Positions 1 to 8,173 are shown, counted from the stretch's first letter. The stretch is 50,883 nt of DNA from a virus (IMGVR_UViG_3300044960_000579:1-50883); one strand, 5' to 3'. The notes: generated by a model from the letters alone, not told the origin. Program-made: numbers and translations.

Positions 1-5
1 CACGC

Positions 6-1337
6 TCATCCCCACGGTCGGTCACGTTCCCCTCCTGCGTTCCACGGCGAGTTGTGGGTAATCGCGAGCGGATCGAGCGCCTCACCGCGCCGTTCGCTCA
101 ATAACAGGTCAGTCACAGCCCACACCAACGCGTCGAGCCGGTCCGGGCTCGGCTGCCCCGGCACCCACGACGTCAGTTGATCCTCCAGCACCGGGAACCG
201 GCCAGCGTGGTGAATCCGGCCCTGTGCAGCAAGCGCCGACACCGGCTCAGCGCGCACGACCTTGCCGCGCGTGGCGCGCACCGGCCGGATCGGCAGGTTG
301 CGTCGCACCCGGTGCAGCGTCTCGGTCGCCATCTCCCCACCCTGGTTGACCTCGATCACGACGGCATCGGCCTCGTAGGTGTCGTAGGCCGCGACGGCTG
401 CCGTTGCCCATTCGAGGGGGGTGCCCCGGCGCGAGACGTCGGCCAGGACGTAGAGGTGCCCATCACTGCCACGCGCAACGACGACGATCCCACACTCGGC
501 ACCGTCGTGCGAGGCCGGTGGGTCGACGGCAACCACAACCCGGACGCGTTCCACGCCAGCCGGCCAGGCCGGGACGCGAAATTCCTCGATCTGGTCGAGA
601 TGCCACAGCGCCCCCTCGACCTCGGCTGCCCACTCACCGAGCCGCAGCCGCCGGTAACGCACCCCGGTCAACTGTTCCAGCCGGGCCAGGTAGGCACGCC
701 CCTCGGGGGTCCAATCGCCACGGCGCGCGTCATACAGCCAGGGGTTGTCCTCATGGCGCGAGACGAGCATGAGCGTTTTGCCATCGTCGCAGCGCCGTTT
801 CAGCCAGTGGTTCGGCCCGGCCGGGTTACAGTCGGCGATCAGTTGCTGGTAGGGCATCACGCCGTGCCGCAGCCGGCTCGCCGCCATTTCCCAGTCGGTC
901 AGGGTGAGTTCCGTTGCCTCGTTGAGGTAGATCAGGTCGAATTCACTCGATTTGATTTTCTCAGGATCGTCGAAACTGCCCAGGACGATCACCGAGCCGT
1001 TGTCGTACTCGAACGCCGGGGGACGGTGGCGCGATCCACCGTAGTAGGTCACCCGGTAGGCGTTCGGATCCGTGCCGAGCACCTGTTCGCGATAGGTCAC
1101 GACGGCCGAGGCTGCCAGGGCCGTCCCCGTTTTGCGCGCGAGCAGGGCACGGGCGCCGGGATACCGGGCCATCGCCAAGTGCAGTTTCCAGCAGCAGGCG
1201 ACCGTTTTCCCGGTCCCCGATGGGCCAGCGAGTAGCACCTCGGGATCGCGCCGGTGGAACAGCTCACGGGCAGCGCCACGGAAATCGAGCTGGATGGGTG
1301 TGCCTGCTGCCGGTGGCGATGGGAGGGCAACGACCAT
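6..1337 (-). CDS. terL: Terminase large subunit
   Basis: ATPase-nuclease motor that packages phage DNA into the prohead. The 443-residue protein has a Walker A motif GPSGTGKT (residues 38-45), a Walker B region LIYLNEA near 136-141 and an IADCNPAGPNHW motif near 167-178. A C-terminal RNase H-like nuclease has acidic residues at AVDPP (D272), LADVS (D300) and VVIEVNQGG (E329), and a final D in RLDALVWA. Length is typical of a compact two-domain TerL. The start abuts the stop of the small-subunit-like gene just upstream, as is usual. The portal gene is expected next, beyond the left edge. Confidence 0.95.
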   Translation of the reverse strand: MVVALPSPPAAGTPIQLDFRGAARELFHRRDPEVLLAGPSGTGKTVACCWKLHLAMARYPGARALLARKTGTALAASAVVTYREQVLGTDPNAYRVTYYGGSRHRPPAFEYDNGSVIVLGSFDDPEKIKSSEFDLIYLNEATELTLTDWEMAASRLRHGVMPYQQLIADCNPAGPNHWLKRRCDDGKTLMLVSRHEDNPWLYDARRGDWTPEGRAYLARLEQLTGVRYRRLRLGEWAAEVEGALWHLDQIEEFRVPAWPAGVERVRVVVAVDPPASHDGAECGIVVVARGSDGHLYVLADVSRRGTPLEWATAAVAAYDTYEADAVVIEVNQGGEMATETLHRVRRNLPIRPVRATRGKVVRAEPVSALAAQGRIHHAGRFPVLEDQLTSWVPGQPSPDRLDALVWAVTDLLLSERRGEALDPLAITHNSPWNAGGERDRPWG

Positions 1338-1960
1338 CAGATTGCCTCGGGGTCAATGCCGATCAGGTGGACGACCGGGACATTGGCCGTGACCTCGCGC
1401 TGCTCGACCCACTGGCCGAGTTCGGTCGCTGCCTGCTGCTGCAGCGACTGGATCTGCCGGATCAGGTCGGTATCGACGCGAGGGGCCTTGACGGTCTCAG
1501 TTTTGTGCTTGGTGGCGATGTGGCGCTCTTCCTCGATCACCAGGCCGGTGGTTGCGCCCGGTGGCAGATCCGGATCGTTTGCGCGCGCAGCGCTGGCGGC
1601 TGCCCGTTCCTCGATGATCTGCCAGCAGCGTTCATGCAACTCGTTGAGGCGCCGGATGCGTTCCGGTTTCCTGGCGATCGGGTGACGCAGCATCTCGCGA
1701 AGGATTTCCTCGCGTTCCTGCGCCACGAGCGCAGCAAAATCGGGACGATTTTTCCATTTCGTGAGCGCGCGTCGCGAAATACCACACTGAGCAGCAATGT
1801 CTTCATCCGTCAGGACATCGTCAGCGACCAGCCGGGCAGCGAGACGCACGCGCGGGCGCGAACAAAAGCCGGTTAGCAGGAACTTTTGCGCACTTTCCGG
1901 CACGCTCAACGTTCGTACCGCGAGAGCATCACTGGTTTTTGAGGCGTTCTGGGAGGCCAT
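1337..1960 (-). CDS. terS: Terminase small subunit-like DNA-binding protein
   Basis: Probable DNA-recognition subunit of the packaging terminase. Residues 35-70 hold a helix-turn-helix, with LTDEDIAAQCGISRRALTKW readable as the recognition segment, followed by a charged helical region (AALVAQEREEILREML) and a coiled C-terminus. It lies directly upstream of the large subunit and the reading frames abut. The 207-residue length fits the family. Assignment rests on HTH plus position; no residue-level family signature beyond the HTH was recognised. Confidence 0.8.
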   Translation of the reverse strand: MASQNASKTSDALAVRTLSVPESAQKFLLTGFCSRPRVRLAARLVADDVLTDEDIAAQCGISRRALTKWKNRPDFAALVAQEREEILREMLRHPIARKPERIRRLNELHERCWQIIEERAAASAARANDPDLPPGATTGLVIEEERHIATKHKTETVKAPRVDTDLIRQIQSLQQQAATELGQWVEQREVTANVPVVHLIGIDPEAI

Positions 1961-2096
1961 ATTTCCGTTTATAGGTTGAGGCCTTGATCGTTTTGCCTCC
2001 GATCTTGACGGGTTTCCCCTGTGCAGCGCGATTGGCGTTCCGTTTTCGGGCTCGTGCCAGTGCTCGCAGAGCCCGGCGAATTCCTGGTGTGCTCAT
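1929..2096 (-). CDS. Small basic phage protein
   Basis: A 55-residue, strongly Arg/Lys-rich protein (IRRALRALARARKRNANRAA near the N-terminus). The ATG at 2096 is chosen because GGGAGG lies 6 nt upstream; an upstream in-frame start has no such site. Its end overlaps the start of the terminase small-subunit gene by about 30 nt, suggesting translational coupling. Composition suggests nucleic-acid binding, which is inference only. A similar small basic gene sits at 50625-50801 near the head genes. Confidence 0.6.
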   Translation of the reverse strand: MSTPGIRRALRALARARKRNANRAAQGKPVKIGGKTIKASTYKRKYGLPERLKNQ

Positions 2097-2115
2097 CGGA
2101 ACCTCCCGAAACACC

Positions 2116-2199
2116 GCCTAGTTGGTCCACCGGTCAACCACCGGACCGGTCACATGAGACGTTATACCACAACGGCCAGAATTGCCCAGAATTTCGCTC
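2116..2199 (-). promoter_or_regulatory. Putative promoter/operator region before the terminase genes
   Basis: This short intergenic stretch precedes the leftward terminase block. On the minus strand it contains TATAAC, a fair -10 element without a convincing -35. A dense palindromic cluster follows, built of ACCGG/CCGGT and GGTCAACCAC. The 10-mer GGTCAACCAC also occurs in inverse orientation in the regulatory gap at 30793-30866. A shared late-gene regulator is plausible but unproven. Confidence 0.4.
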
Positions 2200-2652
2200 C
2201 TAGCGTGGACCGATGCTCGGTTCGGCTGTTGGCGCTGGCGCCGGTGTTGGCGTCGGCGCCGGCGCGATACACCGCGTACCACTCGGCAGGCTCAGCGAGC
2301 ACGCCGGGTAGGGGGTCGGCGGTAGTGGCGTCGGCGGGGGGACCTGGTAGAGCCGGCCTGGAGTGGCGAACCGGGGATCGTAGTACGGGATGAGTGTGTT
2401 CGTGGGAATGGGGGGGATCGTTGGCCAGGGTGTCGGCGTTGGCGTGCGCTCGGGTGTCGGCCAGGGTGGCATGGTGACCTGGACCTCGATCACGGGTGGG
2501 AGATTGGGTGCTGGGACAACCGGCTGCGGTGGGGGACGGAGCGTGGCCCATGAGCCGGCGATCACCCAGAGCAGGGCGACGCCGAGGAACGCAACCCCGA
2601 GCAGAAACCAGGGGGTGCGATCAGGTGATGATTGCTGAAAACGCGCTGACAT
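2200..2652 (-). CDS. Single-pass membrane protein with Pro/Thr-rich tail
   Basis: No family recognised. The 150-residue product has one hydrophobic segment near residues 14-35 (WFLLGVAFLGVALLWVIAGS), then a long extracytoplasmic-type Pro/Thr linker with PTPTPW and PTPAPAPT runs and one Cys pair. The ATG at 2652 is favoured over an upstream start because GAGGG precedes it. It is the last gene before the 36-bp repeat array. It could be a small envelope-anchored accessory or lysis protein; nothing in the sequence decides this. Confidence 0.6.
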   Translation of the reverse strand: MSARFQQSSPDRTPWFLLGVAFLGVALLWVIAGSWATLRPPPQPVVPAPNLPPVIEVQVTMPPWPTPERTPTPTPWPTIPPIPTNTLIPYYDPRFATPGRLYQVPPPTPLPPTPYPACSLSLPSGTRCIAPAPTPTPAPAPTAEPSIGPR

Positions 2653-2813
2653 CGCAATACCCTCATGAAGGAACGGGAGTGTGGGGACGTTGATGTCCCC
2701 ACACCAGTTGCTCACGTCTTGCGGCGCTCACTCTTGCATGGGCTCCCTCGCACGCCATGGTCCTCCTGAATCCCGCCGGGTCGCTGCCAATCTGCGGTCC
2801 ACGCGAACGCTAT

Positions 2814-3945
2814 GGCTCGCTCAACTCGTCCGATCCCGTTCTGTCCTCGGCTCGCTCGCAATGCACGGTCCCCTGGAGCCACCGGCTCACGCTTCGTCCG
2901 AGGTCCTCGCTGACCGCTCGGTTCGCGCGAAATTTCCGGTCCACGCCACACATGTGGCTCGCTCCCATTTTCGGTACGCTCCCTGCCGCACGACTCGCTC
3001 GCATGAGACGGCCCCCTAGCCGCGCTCGACTCACTGCCCCTGGTCGGTACACGCCGGACACCCGGTTCGCTGCATCGCCCCCGGTCCACGCATCGATCTG
3101 GGCTCGCTCACTTCAATCGGTGCACTCCTGTCAACCGGCTCGCTCGCACGCCCGTTCAGGTCGTAGTCCACGACTCGCGCTTTCGGTACGGCCCCCCTCG
3201 CCTCGTGTGGCTCGCACCACTAGTCCGGCCCACTTCCACACCACGGCTCGCGCCTTCAGTACGGTCCACTCTCCCACTATGGCTCGCTCGCCCCGTTGAG
3301 GTTCACTCAGGAGTCGAGGCTCGCTGACGAACATCGGTACCCTCACACCCCAATGGCTCGCGCCAAAGTTTCGGTCCGCTCGCCGTTCGTGGCTCGCACA
3401 GAAACGCCGGTGCTCTCACGCCCACTGGCTCGCTCACAAATGCCGGTACGCACAACATTTGCGACTCGCTAACCCCTGGCCATTCCATCGACCGTCGCGG
3501 CTCGCTCCAGCATCGCTGGTCCCCGCAGCAAACTCGGCTCGCTCGCAAGTTTTTGTCCACTCGCCGTTCGTGGCTCATTCCACATGTTGCGGTCCGCGCG
3601 GTTGATCCAATTCGCTCCACTCATGCCGGTGCACTCGGTCGATATGGCTCGCTCCCTGGTCACCGTGCACTCCCTGGGACGTGGCTCGCTCACTCACGCC
3701 GGCCCTCGTTGACCACGACTCGCTCACTGACCTCGGTGCTCTCGTGAATGACGGCTCGCTCGTCGCAACAGGTTCACTCCAGCTCGGCGACTCGCTCCCA
3801 TTCACCGGTACTCTCAGGCCACGAGGCTCGTTCTCGCGCAACGGCCCACGCATCGACGTCAACTCGCTCCCATCCGCCGGTACCCTCAGGCCAAGAGGCT
3901 CGCGCAGTTTCGCTGGTCCACGCAGCATGTACGGCTCGTGACAAC
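2814..3945. repeat. Degenerate 36-bp tandem repeat array (left part)
   Basis: About 32 head-to-tail units with a period of 36 bp (observed 35-37). Each unit has two 18-bp halves: GGCTCGCTC plus nine variable bases, then a CGGTNCNCTC-type core plus eight or nine variable bases. Core starts are readable at 2814, 2849, 2884, 2956, 2992, 3101, 3137, 3172, 3209, 3245, 3281, 3318, 3355, 3391, 3427, 3463, 3499, 3536, 3572, 3646, 3683, 3753, 3789, 3825, 3861, 3897 and 3933. Indels of one base break every reading frame, so the array is not coding as it stands. It continues at 5131-5300 beyond the TnpB element. Function unknown. Confidence 0.85.
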
Positions 3946-3946
3946 T

Positions 3947-3964
3947 CCCTCGGAAATCCGAGGG
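3947..3964 (-). other. Right-end hairpin of the TnpB element (probable guide-RNA terminus)
   Basis: Perfect 8-bp stem CCCTCGGA/TCCGAGGG with a two-base loop, 5 nt beyond the tnpB stop. In this family the 3' part of tnpB plus the right end is transcribed as the omega (re)RNA, whose guide is the sequence just outside the element. Here the guide would be GAGCCGTACATGCTGCGTGG (minus strand, 3937 to 3918), that is, repeat-array sequence. Confidence 0.6.
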
Positions 3965-3968
3965 CTTC

Positions 3969-5093
3969 TCAGGAAACCGCAACCATCGTCGCGGTGAGCT
4001 CCTGACGGCGGTGCCCCCGCCGAAGAATGTTCTTGGCCGCGTTCAGATCGCGGTCACCAACGTAGCCACAGGAGGCACAGTGATACACCCTGTCAGACAG
4101 CGTGAGCCGCACGTCGGGCAAACATCCACAGCAGCTACACGCCTGCGTTGTGTTGTGGGCGTCCACCGCGACCACCTGCACCCCGGCCCCCTCCGCCTTG
4201 GCTGCAAGGATCGCGAGAAACTGTGCCCATCCTGCGTCGTGAACCGACCTCGCCAGACGCGTTCGGCCAAGGCCGGCAACGTTCAACGCCTCAACGTAGA
4301 TCGTGCCGTACCTATCAACCAGCCTCTTCGCCACCTTGTGGTGAAAGTCCCGTCGCTGGTTCACGACCTTGACGTGGCAACGAGCAAGTCGTTCCCTGAC
4401 CTTGCGTCTCCGATTGCTTCCGCGCTGGCAGCGAGAGAGTGCGCGCTGAGCACGACGCAGTTTCGCCTGCGCCCGCCGCGCGAAGTGTGGTGTCTCAACC
4501 CGCTCACCGTCGGACGTGACGAGAAACGATGTCAATCCCAGGTCGATGCCTACCTCTGGCCGATCGGTTGCCAGCGGCGGAGCGTCGCCCAAGTCGCAGG
4601 AGACAACGACGAACCAGCGACCGGCTTCGCGCTTGAACGCAACGGTCTTGATCGTGCCTTGAACTGGCCGGTGGTATTTGACCTTGACCGTTCCAACGTT
4701 CCAAAAATAGACGCGCTTGCCGTGGAACTTGCAGCCATTGCCGTGGGTAGAAAATTCGACGGTGTCGAAACGGCCAGGTCCCTTGAACCTCGGATAGCCC
4801 GGTTTTTCGCCCGCTTTGACGCGACGGAAGAAGGCCTTGAACGCACGATCCAGCCGGCGCAGTGTCGCTAGACACGACGAATGGCTACAAACAGCCAGCG
4901 ACTCGTCTTCGCGGCGAATTTCCTTCAACTCAGCGCATTGGTCGAAGTACGTGATCGAAACCCCGCGTTGCCAGGCCAGGCGCCGGTGTTCGAGCGCGGC
5001 GTTGTAAAGCTGGCGATGCGCTTCGAGCATCACGCTCATCATCTCAGCTTGTTTCCGGTTTGGGTAGAGACGGTACTTAAAGGAGCGACGCAT
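3969..5093 (-). CDS. tnpB: TnpB RNA-guided nuclease
   Basis: Transposon-associated RuvC nuclease of the family ancestral to Cas12. It is 374 residues, a full-length size. The N-terminus (KYRLYPNRKQAEMM) is the typical OrfB_IS605 start. RuvC-I is VGIDLG (D184), RuvC-II IYVEALN (E268) and RuvC-III DRDLNAAKNI (D349). The zinc ribbon uses C319/C322 and C339/C342. All three catalytic acids are present, so it should be active. Family members cut DNA matching the guide next to an element-specific motif and promote retention of the element. The gene is flanked by repeat array, not by phage genes. Confidence 0.93.
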   Translation of the reverse strand: MRRSFKYRLYPNRKQAEMMSVMLEAHRQLYNAALEHRRLAWQRGVSITYFDQCAELKEIRREDESLAVCSHSSCLATLRRLDRAFKAFFRRVKAGEKPGYPRFKGPGRFDTVEFSTHGNGCKFHGKRVYFWNVGTVKVKYHRPVQGTIKTVAFKREAGRWFVVVSCDLGDAPPLATDRPEVGIDLGLTSFLVTSDGERVETPHFARRAQAKLRRAQRALSRCQRGSNRRRKVRERLARCHVKVVNQRRDFHHKVAKRLVDRYGTIYVEALNVAGLGRTRLARSVHDAGWAQFLAILAAKAEGAGVQVVAVDAHNTTQACSCCGCLPDVRLTLSDRVYHCASCGYVGDRDLNAAKNILRRGHRRQELTATMVAVS

Positions 5094-5130
5094 CTCCTGG
5101 CCTTTCTGTCAGCAGTGTGCATCCCGATCA

Positions 5131-5300
5131 CGACCCGCTCAAGATTCTGGTTCTCACGACTCACTCCCGCGCATCGGTACTCCCAACGGCGCGCTCTCCG
5201 TTGCCAGCTCGTTCATCAGGTTCGGCACTCTCGATCATTTACCAACTCGCTTCCATTTGTCGGTTCCCTCTGTCCAGACGACTCGCTCTCGTGCCTATGT
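5131..5300. repeat. Degenerate 36-bp repeat array (right part)
   Basis: Continuation of the 2814-3945 array on the other side of the TnpB element. Cores CTCGTTC, CTCGCTTC and CTCGCTC start near 5207, 5245 and 5281, 36-37 bp apart, with CGGT-type half motifs at 5175 and 5261. Units are more eroded near the element. The array ends just before the stop of the next gene at 5318. The 5094-5317 interval contains no convincing gene. Confidence 0.7.
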
Positions 5301-5317
5301 CCCCCCGACAATGACGG

Positions 5318-6319
5318 CTAGCTACCCCGGCGACGGCGACGCCTTTTTTCAGTATTGAGTGGCCAGCCTGGTGGTGCAATCAGATCCGTGTGTCCCAAAT
5401 GCGAGATCGCGAACGGTGCGACCACCGGCAGCCCATTGCTCTCACGCAGGACCTGCTGGAAATGCGCCAGGAACAGTTTCACGGCATAGCGCCGGGAACG
5501 CAGCTCAATCCGCCCCGGTGGCAGCATGCCGGCCTCGTACCAGGAACGCGTCGCCTGGTCCTGGATCCGGCGCTCGGCCAGGGTGCGTTCGGCAATCTCC
5601 CGGTACTGGCCGTTCTCGTTGCGCCAGATTTCGAGCGCTTTGCGTTTGGCGTAGATGTGCCCGTAGTAGCATTCGGGTCGCCGGTGGAATTTCACAAACG
5701 AGTCACCAGCTTTCCAGCAGATCACCTTCAGCCGGGCGTTGTAGGGGCGCGTCTGGCCTGGCAACCAGACCATTTGGGGGTTGAGGCCGGCGAACGACCA
5801 GACATTACCGGCTGTGACCGCGCGCTCGGGGTCGATGTGGGCGAGCAGCCCGGCGGCGATCACCGGTCCGACGCCGTACTGTGACAGTGCCCAGACACCG
5901 GCCTCGTATTCCTCGGCCCAGCTCTTCATCAGCCGGACGAGGCCGGCCTCTAACTGGATGAATTGTTTCGCCAGCCAGGAGGAGAGTTTGTGTGGTTCAC
6001 CGGCCACAGCAGAGGCACGTGCAGCGTTGCTGAGCCGGATGCGCATTTTTTGAATCTGCTCGTAAGTATCGACGTAGTAACGCATATCGCCGCGACCGAG
6101 CGTGCGCGCAGCATCGACGATATCAGCCGTGAGGCGTTCGATCAGGTCGGCAGACGGCGCGACGACCAGGTCGTGATCGTCATCAGCGACCGGCTCGGGG
6201 GCGTCGTCAATCTCCAGGTCGAGATCGACGGGCAGGCCGCCGGTCTCGGGTGGCGCGCCATTGGCGTGGCTCAGCCGCGGCGCATAGGGCCGGTCCTCAG
6301 CAGTGCGATACCTACGCAT
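5318..6319 (-). CDS. Helix-hairpin-helix protein resembling IS110-type Transposase_20
   Basis: A 333-residue protein whose centre (GVGPVIAAGLLAHID through WSFAGLNP, about residues 149-182) matches the helix-hairpin-helix DNA-binding domain found at the C-terminus of IS110/IS116 transposases. The N-terminal DEDD catalytic domain of those enzymes is absent, and no IS ends are visible, so this is probably a phage DNA-binding protein rather than a transposase. The C-terminus is very basic (KRRRRRRGS). GGGGAGG lies 7 nt before the ATG. Role unknown. Confidence 0.6.
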   Translation of the reverse strand: MRRYRTAEDRPYAPRLSHANGAPPETGGLPVDLDLEIDDAPEPVADDDHDLVVAPSADLIERLTADIVDAARTLGRGDMRYYVDTYEQIQKMRIRLSNAARASAVAGEPHKLSSWLAKQFIQLEAGLVRLMKSWAEEYEAGVWALSQYGVGPVIAAGLLAHIDPERAVTAGNVWSFAGLNPQMVWLPGQTRPYNARLKVICWKAGDSFVKFHRRPECYYGHIYAKRKALEIWRNENGQYREIAERTLAERRIQDQATRSWYEAGMLPPGRIELRSRRYAVKLFLAHFQQVLRESNGLPVVAPFAISHLGHTDLIAPPGWPLNTEKRRRRRRGS

Positions 6320-6321
6320 CG

Positions 6322-6711
6322 TTAACCTCCCCGCCGCGCATCGCGCGCGGCACGAACCAGATCGGATACCCAGCTTGATTGCGAGCGCCGTTCGGCAAAC
6401 CGTTCTGTCACCCGGTGCCGGGGACGGTGATCGCGATCGATCACGACGTCCACCGCCGCGTCGTCATGCGCCCGTCCCCCACTCGCGGAGTACTGTCGAA
6501 ATTTTGTCAAGTTTCGACAGTTGTCGCCCGGTGGTGATTGACGTGCGCTGTCAGGTCCGTACTGTCGCGACTGTAGTGCGTTACGCCACCAGGTGGGATC
6601 CGTCCAGTTGGGGTGCGCCAGGCGGCTGACCTCGCGTGCTGCTGCGAGACGTGCACCGATACGTTTCCAGTAGCGCTGGCTGAACCAGTTCGGGTGACAT
6701 AGCTTGATCAT
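6322..6711 (-). CDS. Hypothetical protein with two HPNW motifs
   Basis: No family recognised. A strong GAGGAGG site precedes the ATG at 6711. The N-terminal half carries two related blocks, LCHPNWFSQRYW and LAHPNWTDPTWW, which look like a short internal repeat. The C-terminal half is Arg-rich with low complexity. A 30-bp dyad element (6492-6521) lies inside the frame. The gene start overlaps the preceding zinc-finger frame by about 130 nt, which is unusual. Confidence 0.5.
   Translation of the reverse strand: MIKLCHPNWFSQRYWKRIGARLAAAREVSRLAHPNWTDPTWWRNALQSRQYGPDSARQSPPGDNCRNLTKFRQYSASGGRAHDDAAVDVVIDRDHRPRHRVTERFAERRSQSSWVSDLVRAARDARRGG
6492..6521. promoter_or_regulatory. 30-bp dyad element, copy 1
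   Basis: Perfect 10-bp inverted repeat ACTGTCGAAA ... TTTCGACAGT around a 10-bp centre containing TTGTCAAG. A near copy (27 of 30 positions) lies at 12227-12256. On the minus strand each centre reads CTTGACA. Likely a repressor, ParB-like or replication-protein binding site; the partner is unknown. Confidence 0.6.
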
Positions 6712-6898
6712 CGTCAACAATCCTCCTCATGCGACGCCGTGGCGTCGTGAGATGCCACCGGTTGCACAGCCGGCAGTGATAGGGGACGAGCAGGACGCGC
6801 GCCTTGCGCCGCCGCGCGATCCTGGCGACGCGTGTTGCTGCCGACCAGGTCAAATAGACATCTTTCCCGGACGGGCAGGTCTGTTCCTCGATCCACAC
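6581..6898 (-). CDS. Small zinc-ribbon-like phage protein
   Basis: The first half has the pattern CPSGKDVYLTWSAATRVA then YHCRLCNRWHLTT, a treble-clef/zinc-ribbon-like arrangement common in short phage proteins. The GTG start at 6898 is chosen because GGAGG lies 9 nt upstream. The second half (from about residue 52) is unlike a folded protein and overlaps the next gene out of frame. Either the overlap is real or a sequence error has removed the true stop. Function unknown. Confidence 0.55.
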   Translation of the reverse strand: MWIEEQTCPSGKDVYLTWSAATRVARIARRRKARVLLVPYHCRLCNRWHLTTPRRRMRRIVDDDQAMSPELVQPALLETYRCTSRSSTRGQPPGAPQLDGSHLVA

Positions 6899-6916
6899 GG
6901 CAGAACACCTCCATCG

Positions 6917-7117
6917 CTATTCCCCCGTTTCATTCCGGCGCCGGTGCAGCCAGTCCAGGAACATCACGAGCACCTCCGGCGAGATGACGGACATCACGCC
7001 CAGCGCACCACCGCTGAGCGCGAGTGTCACAGGGCTCTGCGACGTTTCGAGCGTTGCGATGATGTTCGCAGCGAATTCGGGCAGTTCGTCGTAGTCCAGT
7101 TGCTCGTCACGGTTCAT
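6917..7117 (-). CDS. Hypothetical 66-residue protein
   Basis: No family recognised. An acidic N-terminus (MNRDEQLDYDELPEF) is followed by a mildly hydrophobic stretch (VTLALSGGALGVMSVISPEVLVMFLDWL) that could be a weak membrane helix, and then a basic tail. GAGGTGG precedes the ATG at a good distance. It lies in a row of small leftward genes. Confidence 0.55.
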   Translation of the reverse strand: MNRDEQLDYDELPEFAANIIATLETSQSPVTLALSGGALGVMSVISPEVLVMFLDWLHRRRNETGE

Positions 7118-7142
7118 TGCACCACCTCAAACATTCCCATCG

Positions 7143-7751
7143 TCATCGCCAACGGCGTATCCATTCGTGGAGTTTTGGGACGGGCAACACGATGTTCGTC
7201 GCAAGCGTTTCGAGCCAGTCGGGGTCAACCGCGAGGCTACCGGTCATCTCCTCCGGCTCCACGATCGCCGTCAGCGGCGTGCCGTAGGCGATTGCATCGA
7301 TGGGTGAGGCATCCGGATCGTGCAGAGCGATGATTGCTGTACCAGGTAGCCATGGCCGGGCCTGCTGGATCATCGTCCGGTCCGGCTCCAGGATCACGTG
7401 ATCACCATAGTCACGCGCGTCGTCTGTCAGCGACATTTGCCAGTTCTCATGCATGGTCACGAGCCCGGCCTGGGCGAGCGCAAGTTCGGTCAGGCACAGG
7501 TCCGTGCTGAACGGTCCCCAACGCGTCATGCGGAACGGCGCATTGAAGATTTTGCGCATCTCCCTATAGGCAGCGTAGGCAAGGGAAAAGAGCGCCCGGT
7601 GCATGGTGATCCGGTCTACCGGACCTGGCTGGCCGCCGAGCCAGGTGATGACGACAGCGGCGTCAATCGTTGCCTCGTCAGGCGTCCGTTCTGTTCTCAT
7701 GATGTCCCAGTCTCCTGCGTCTTCAACCGTCACCCCTCTCATCTCAAACAT
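7143..7751 (-). CDS. Hypothetical protein, possibly Panacea/SocA-like
   Basis: A 202-residue product from the ATG at 7751, which overlaps the stop of the upstream gene by 8 nt; an internal ATG (IMRTERTPDEAT) is an alternative start. The segment ALFSLAYAAYREMRKIF ... RMTRWGPFSTDLCLTELALAQAGLV resembles the Panacea (SocA/DUF4065) pattern, in which a yGPfs motif precedes a helix and GLI. Panacea proteins act as antitoxins or chaperones. No toxin partner is evident next door, so the assignment is tentative. Confidence 0.45.
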   Translation of the reverse strand: MFEMRGVTVEDAGDWDIMRTERTPDEATIDAAVVITWLGGQPGPVDRITMHRALFSLAYAAYREMRKIFNAPFRMTRWGPFSTDLCLTELALAQAGLVTMHENWQMSLTDDARDYGDHVILEPDRTMIQQARPWLPGTAIIALHDPDASPIDAIAYGTPLTAIVEPEEMTGSLAVDPDWLETLATNIVLPVPKLHEWIRRWR

Positions 7752-8172
7752 GCTCACCGTCACTGCCAATCAGCACGCGCAACGCTCGTGCCCCTCGCCG
7801 GGATGCCCGGCATTTCGCCAGCCAGTAGGACACCTCCTCAGCCGGCATCGTGTGAGCGATCGCCTGTGCAACGGTGACGCAGGTGCTGAGATCGCGGACG
7901 TATCGCGTTGTCAGGGCGATCAAAGCAGCACGAATCCCCATATCGTAGGCAACCTCCCATTCTTGGCCAGGATCCGGCAGAATGCCGAGCCGGGCCAGCA
8001 CCGGCGCGAGTGGTACCACGCGTGGCCAGGTGATCGTGACCGTCCGCCTGCCATGCCAGCCGCGCTCCTCGATGATGAGCCGGCGATCGAGATCGCCGGG
8101 TGTGCCATCAGGGCCGGTTGGCGCGATGTGACGGACGCTGTAGCGTGGCATGGAGATCGTGATGTTTGGCAT
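7744..8172 (-). CDS. Hypothetical protein
   Basis: No family recognised. The 142-residue product begins MPNITISMPRYSVRHIAP, with alternating polar and hydrophobic residues suggesting beta strands. A helical C-terminus contains AEEVSYWLAKCRASRRGARA. It overlaps the next gene by 8 nt and is separated by one base from the upstream gene, consistent with one operon of small early genes. Confidence 0.55.
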   Translation of the reverse strand: MPNITISMPRYSVRHIAPTGPDGTPGDLDRRLIIEERGWHGRRTVTITWPRVVPLAPVLARLGILPDPGQEWEVAYDMGIRAALIALTTRYVRDLSTCVTVAQAIAHTMPAEEVSYWLAKCRASRRGARALRVLIGSDGEHV

Positions 8173-8173
8173 C

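Larger units (their letters stand above)
3938..5120 (-). mobile_element. IS605/IS1341-type element carrying only TnpB
   Basis: A TnpB gene flanked on both sides by the same 36-bp repeat array, so the element appears to have inserted into it. The right end is readable: after the tnpB stop comes a perfect 8-bp hairpin (3947-3964) and then GTTGTCAC, ending at 3938, where array sequence resumes. The left end is uncertain, between about 5105 and 5130. No transposase TnpA is present, so it would need one supplied in trans. Boundaries are inference from the array interruption. Confidence 0.75.

Noticed and set aside
2757-3299. Open frames across the 36-bp array
   Set aside because: One-base changes of period shift the frame repeatedly; no ribosome site and no stable protein pattern beyond the repeat.
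2814-3945. Reading the 36-bp array as a CRISPR array
   Set aside because: Cores are only 9-10 bases and imperfect, the variable parts are about nine bases, and the period is too short for repeat plus spacer.
5318-6319. IS110-type insertion sequence
   Set aside because: Only the helix-hairpin-helix domain is present, the DEDD catalytic part is missing and no ends were found.
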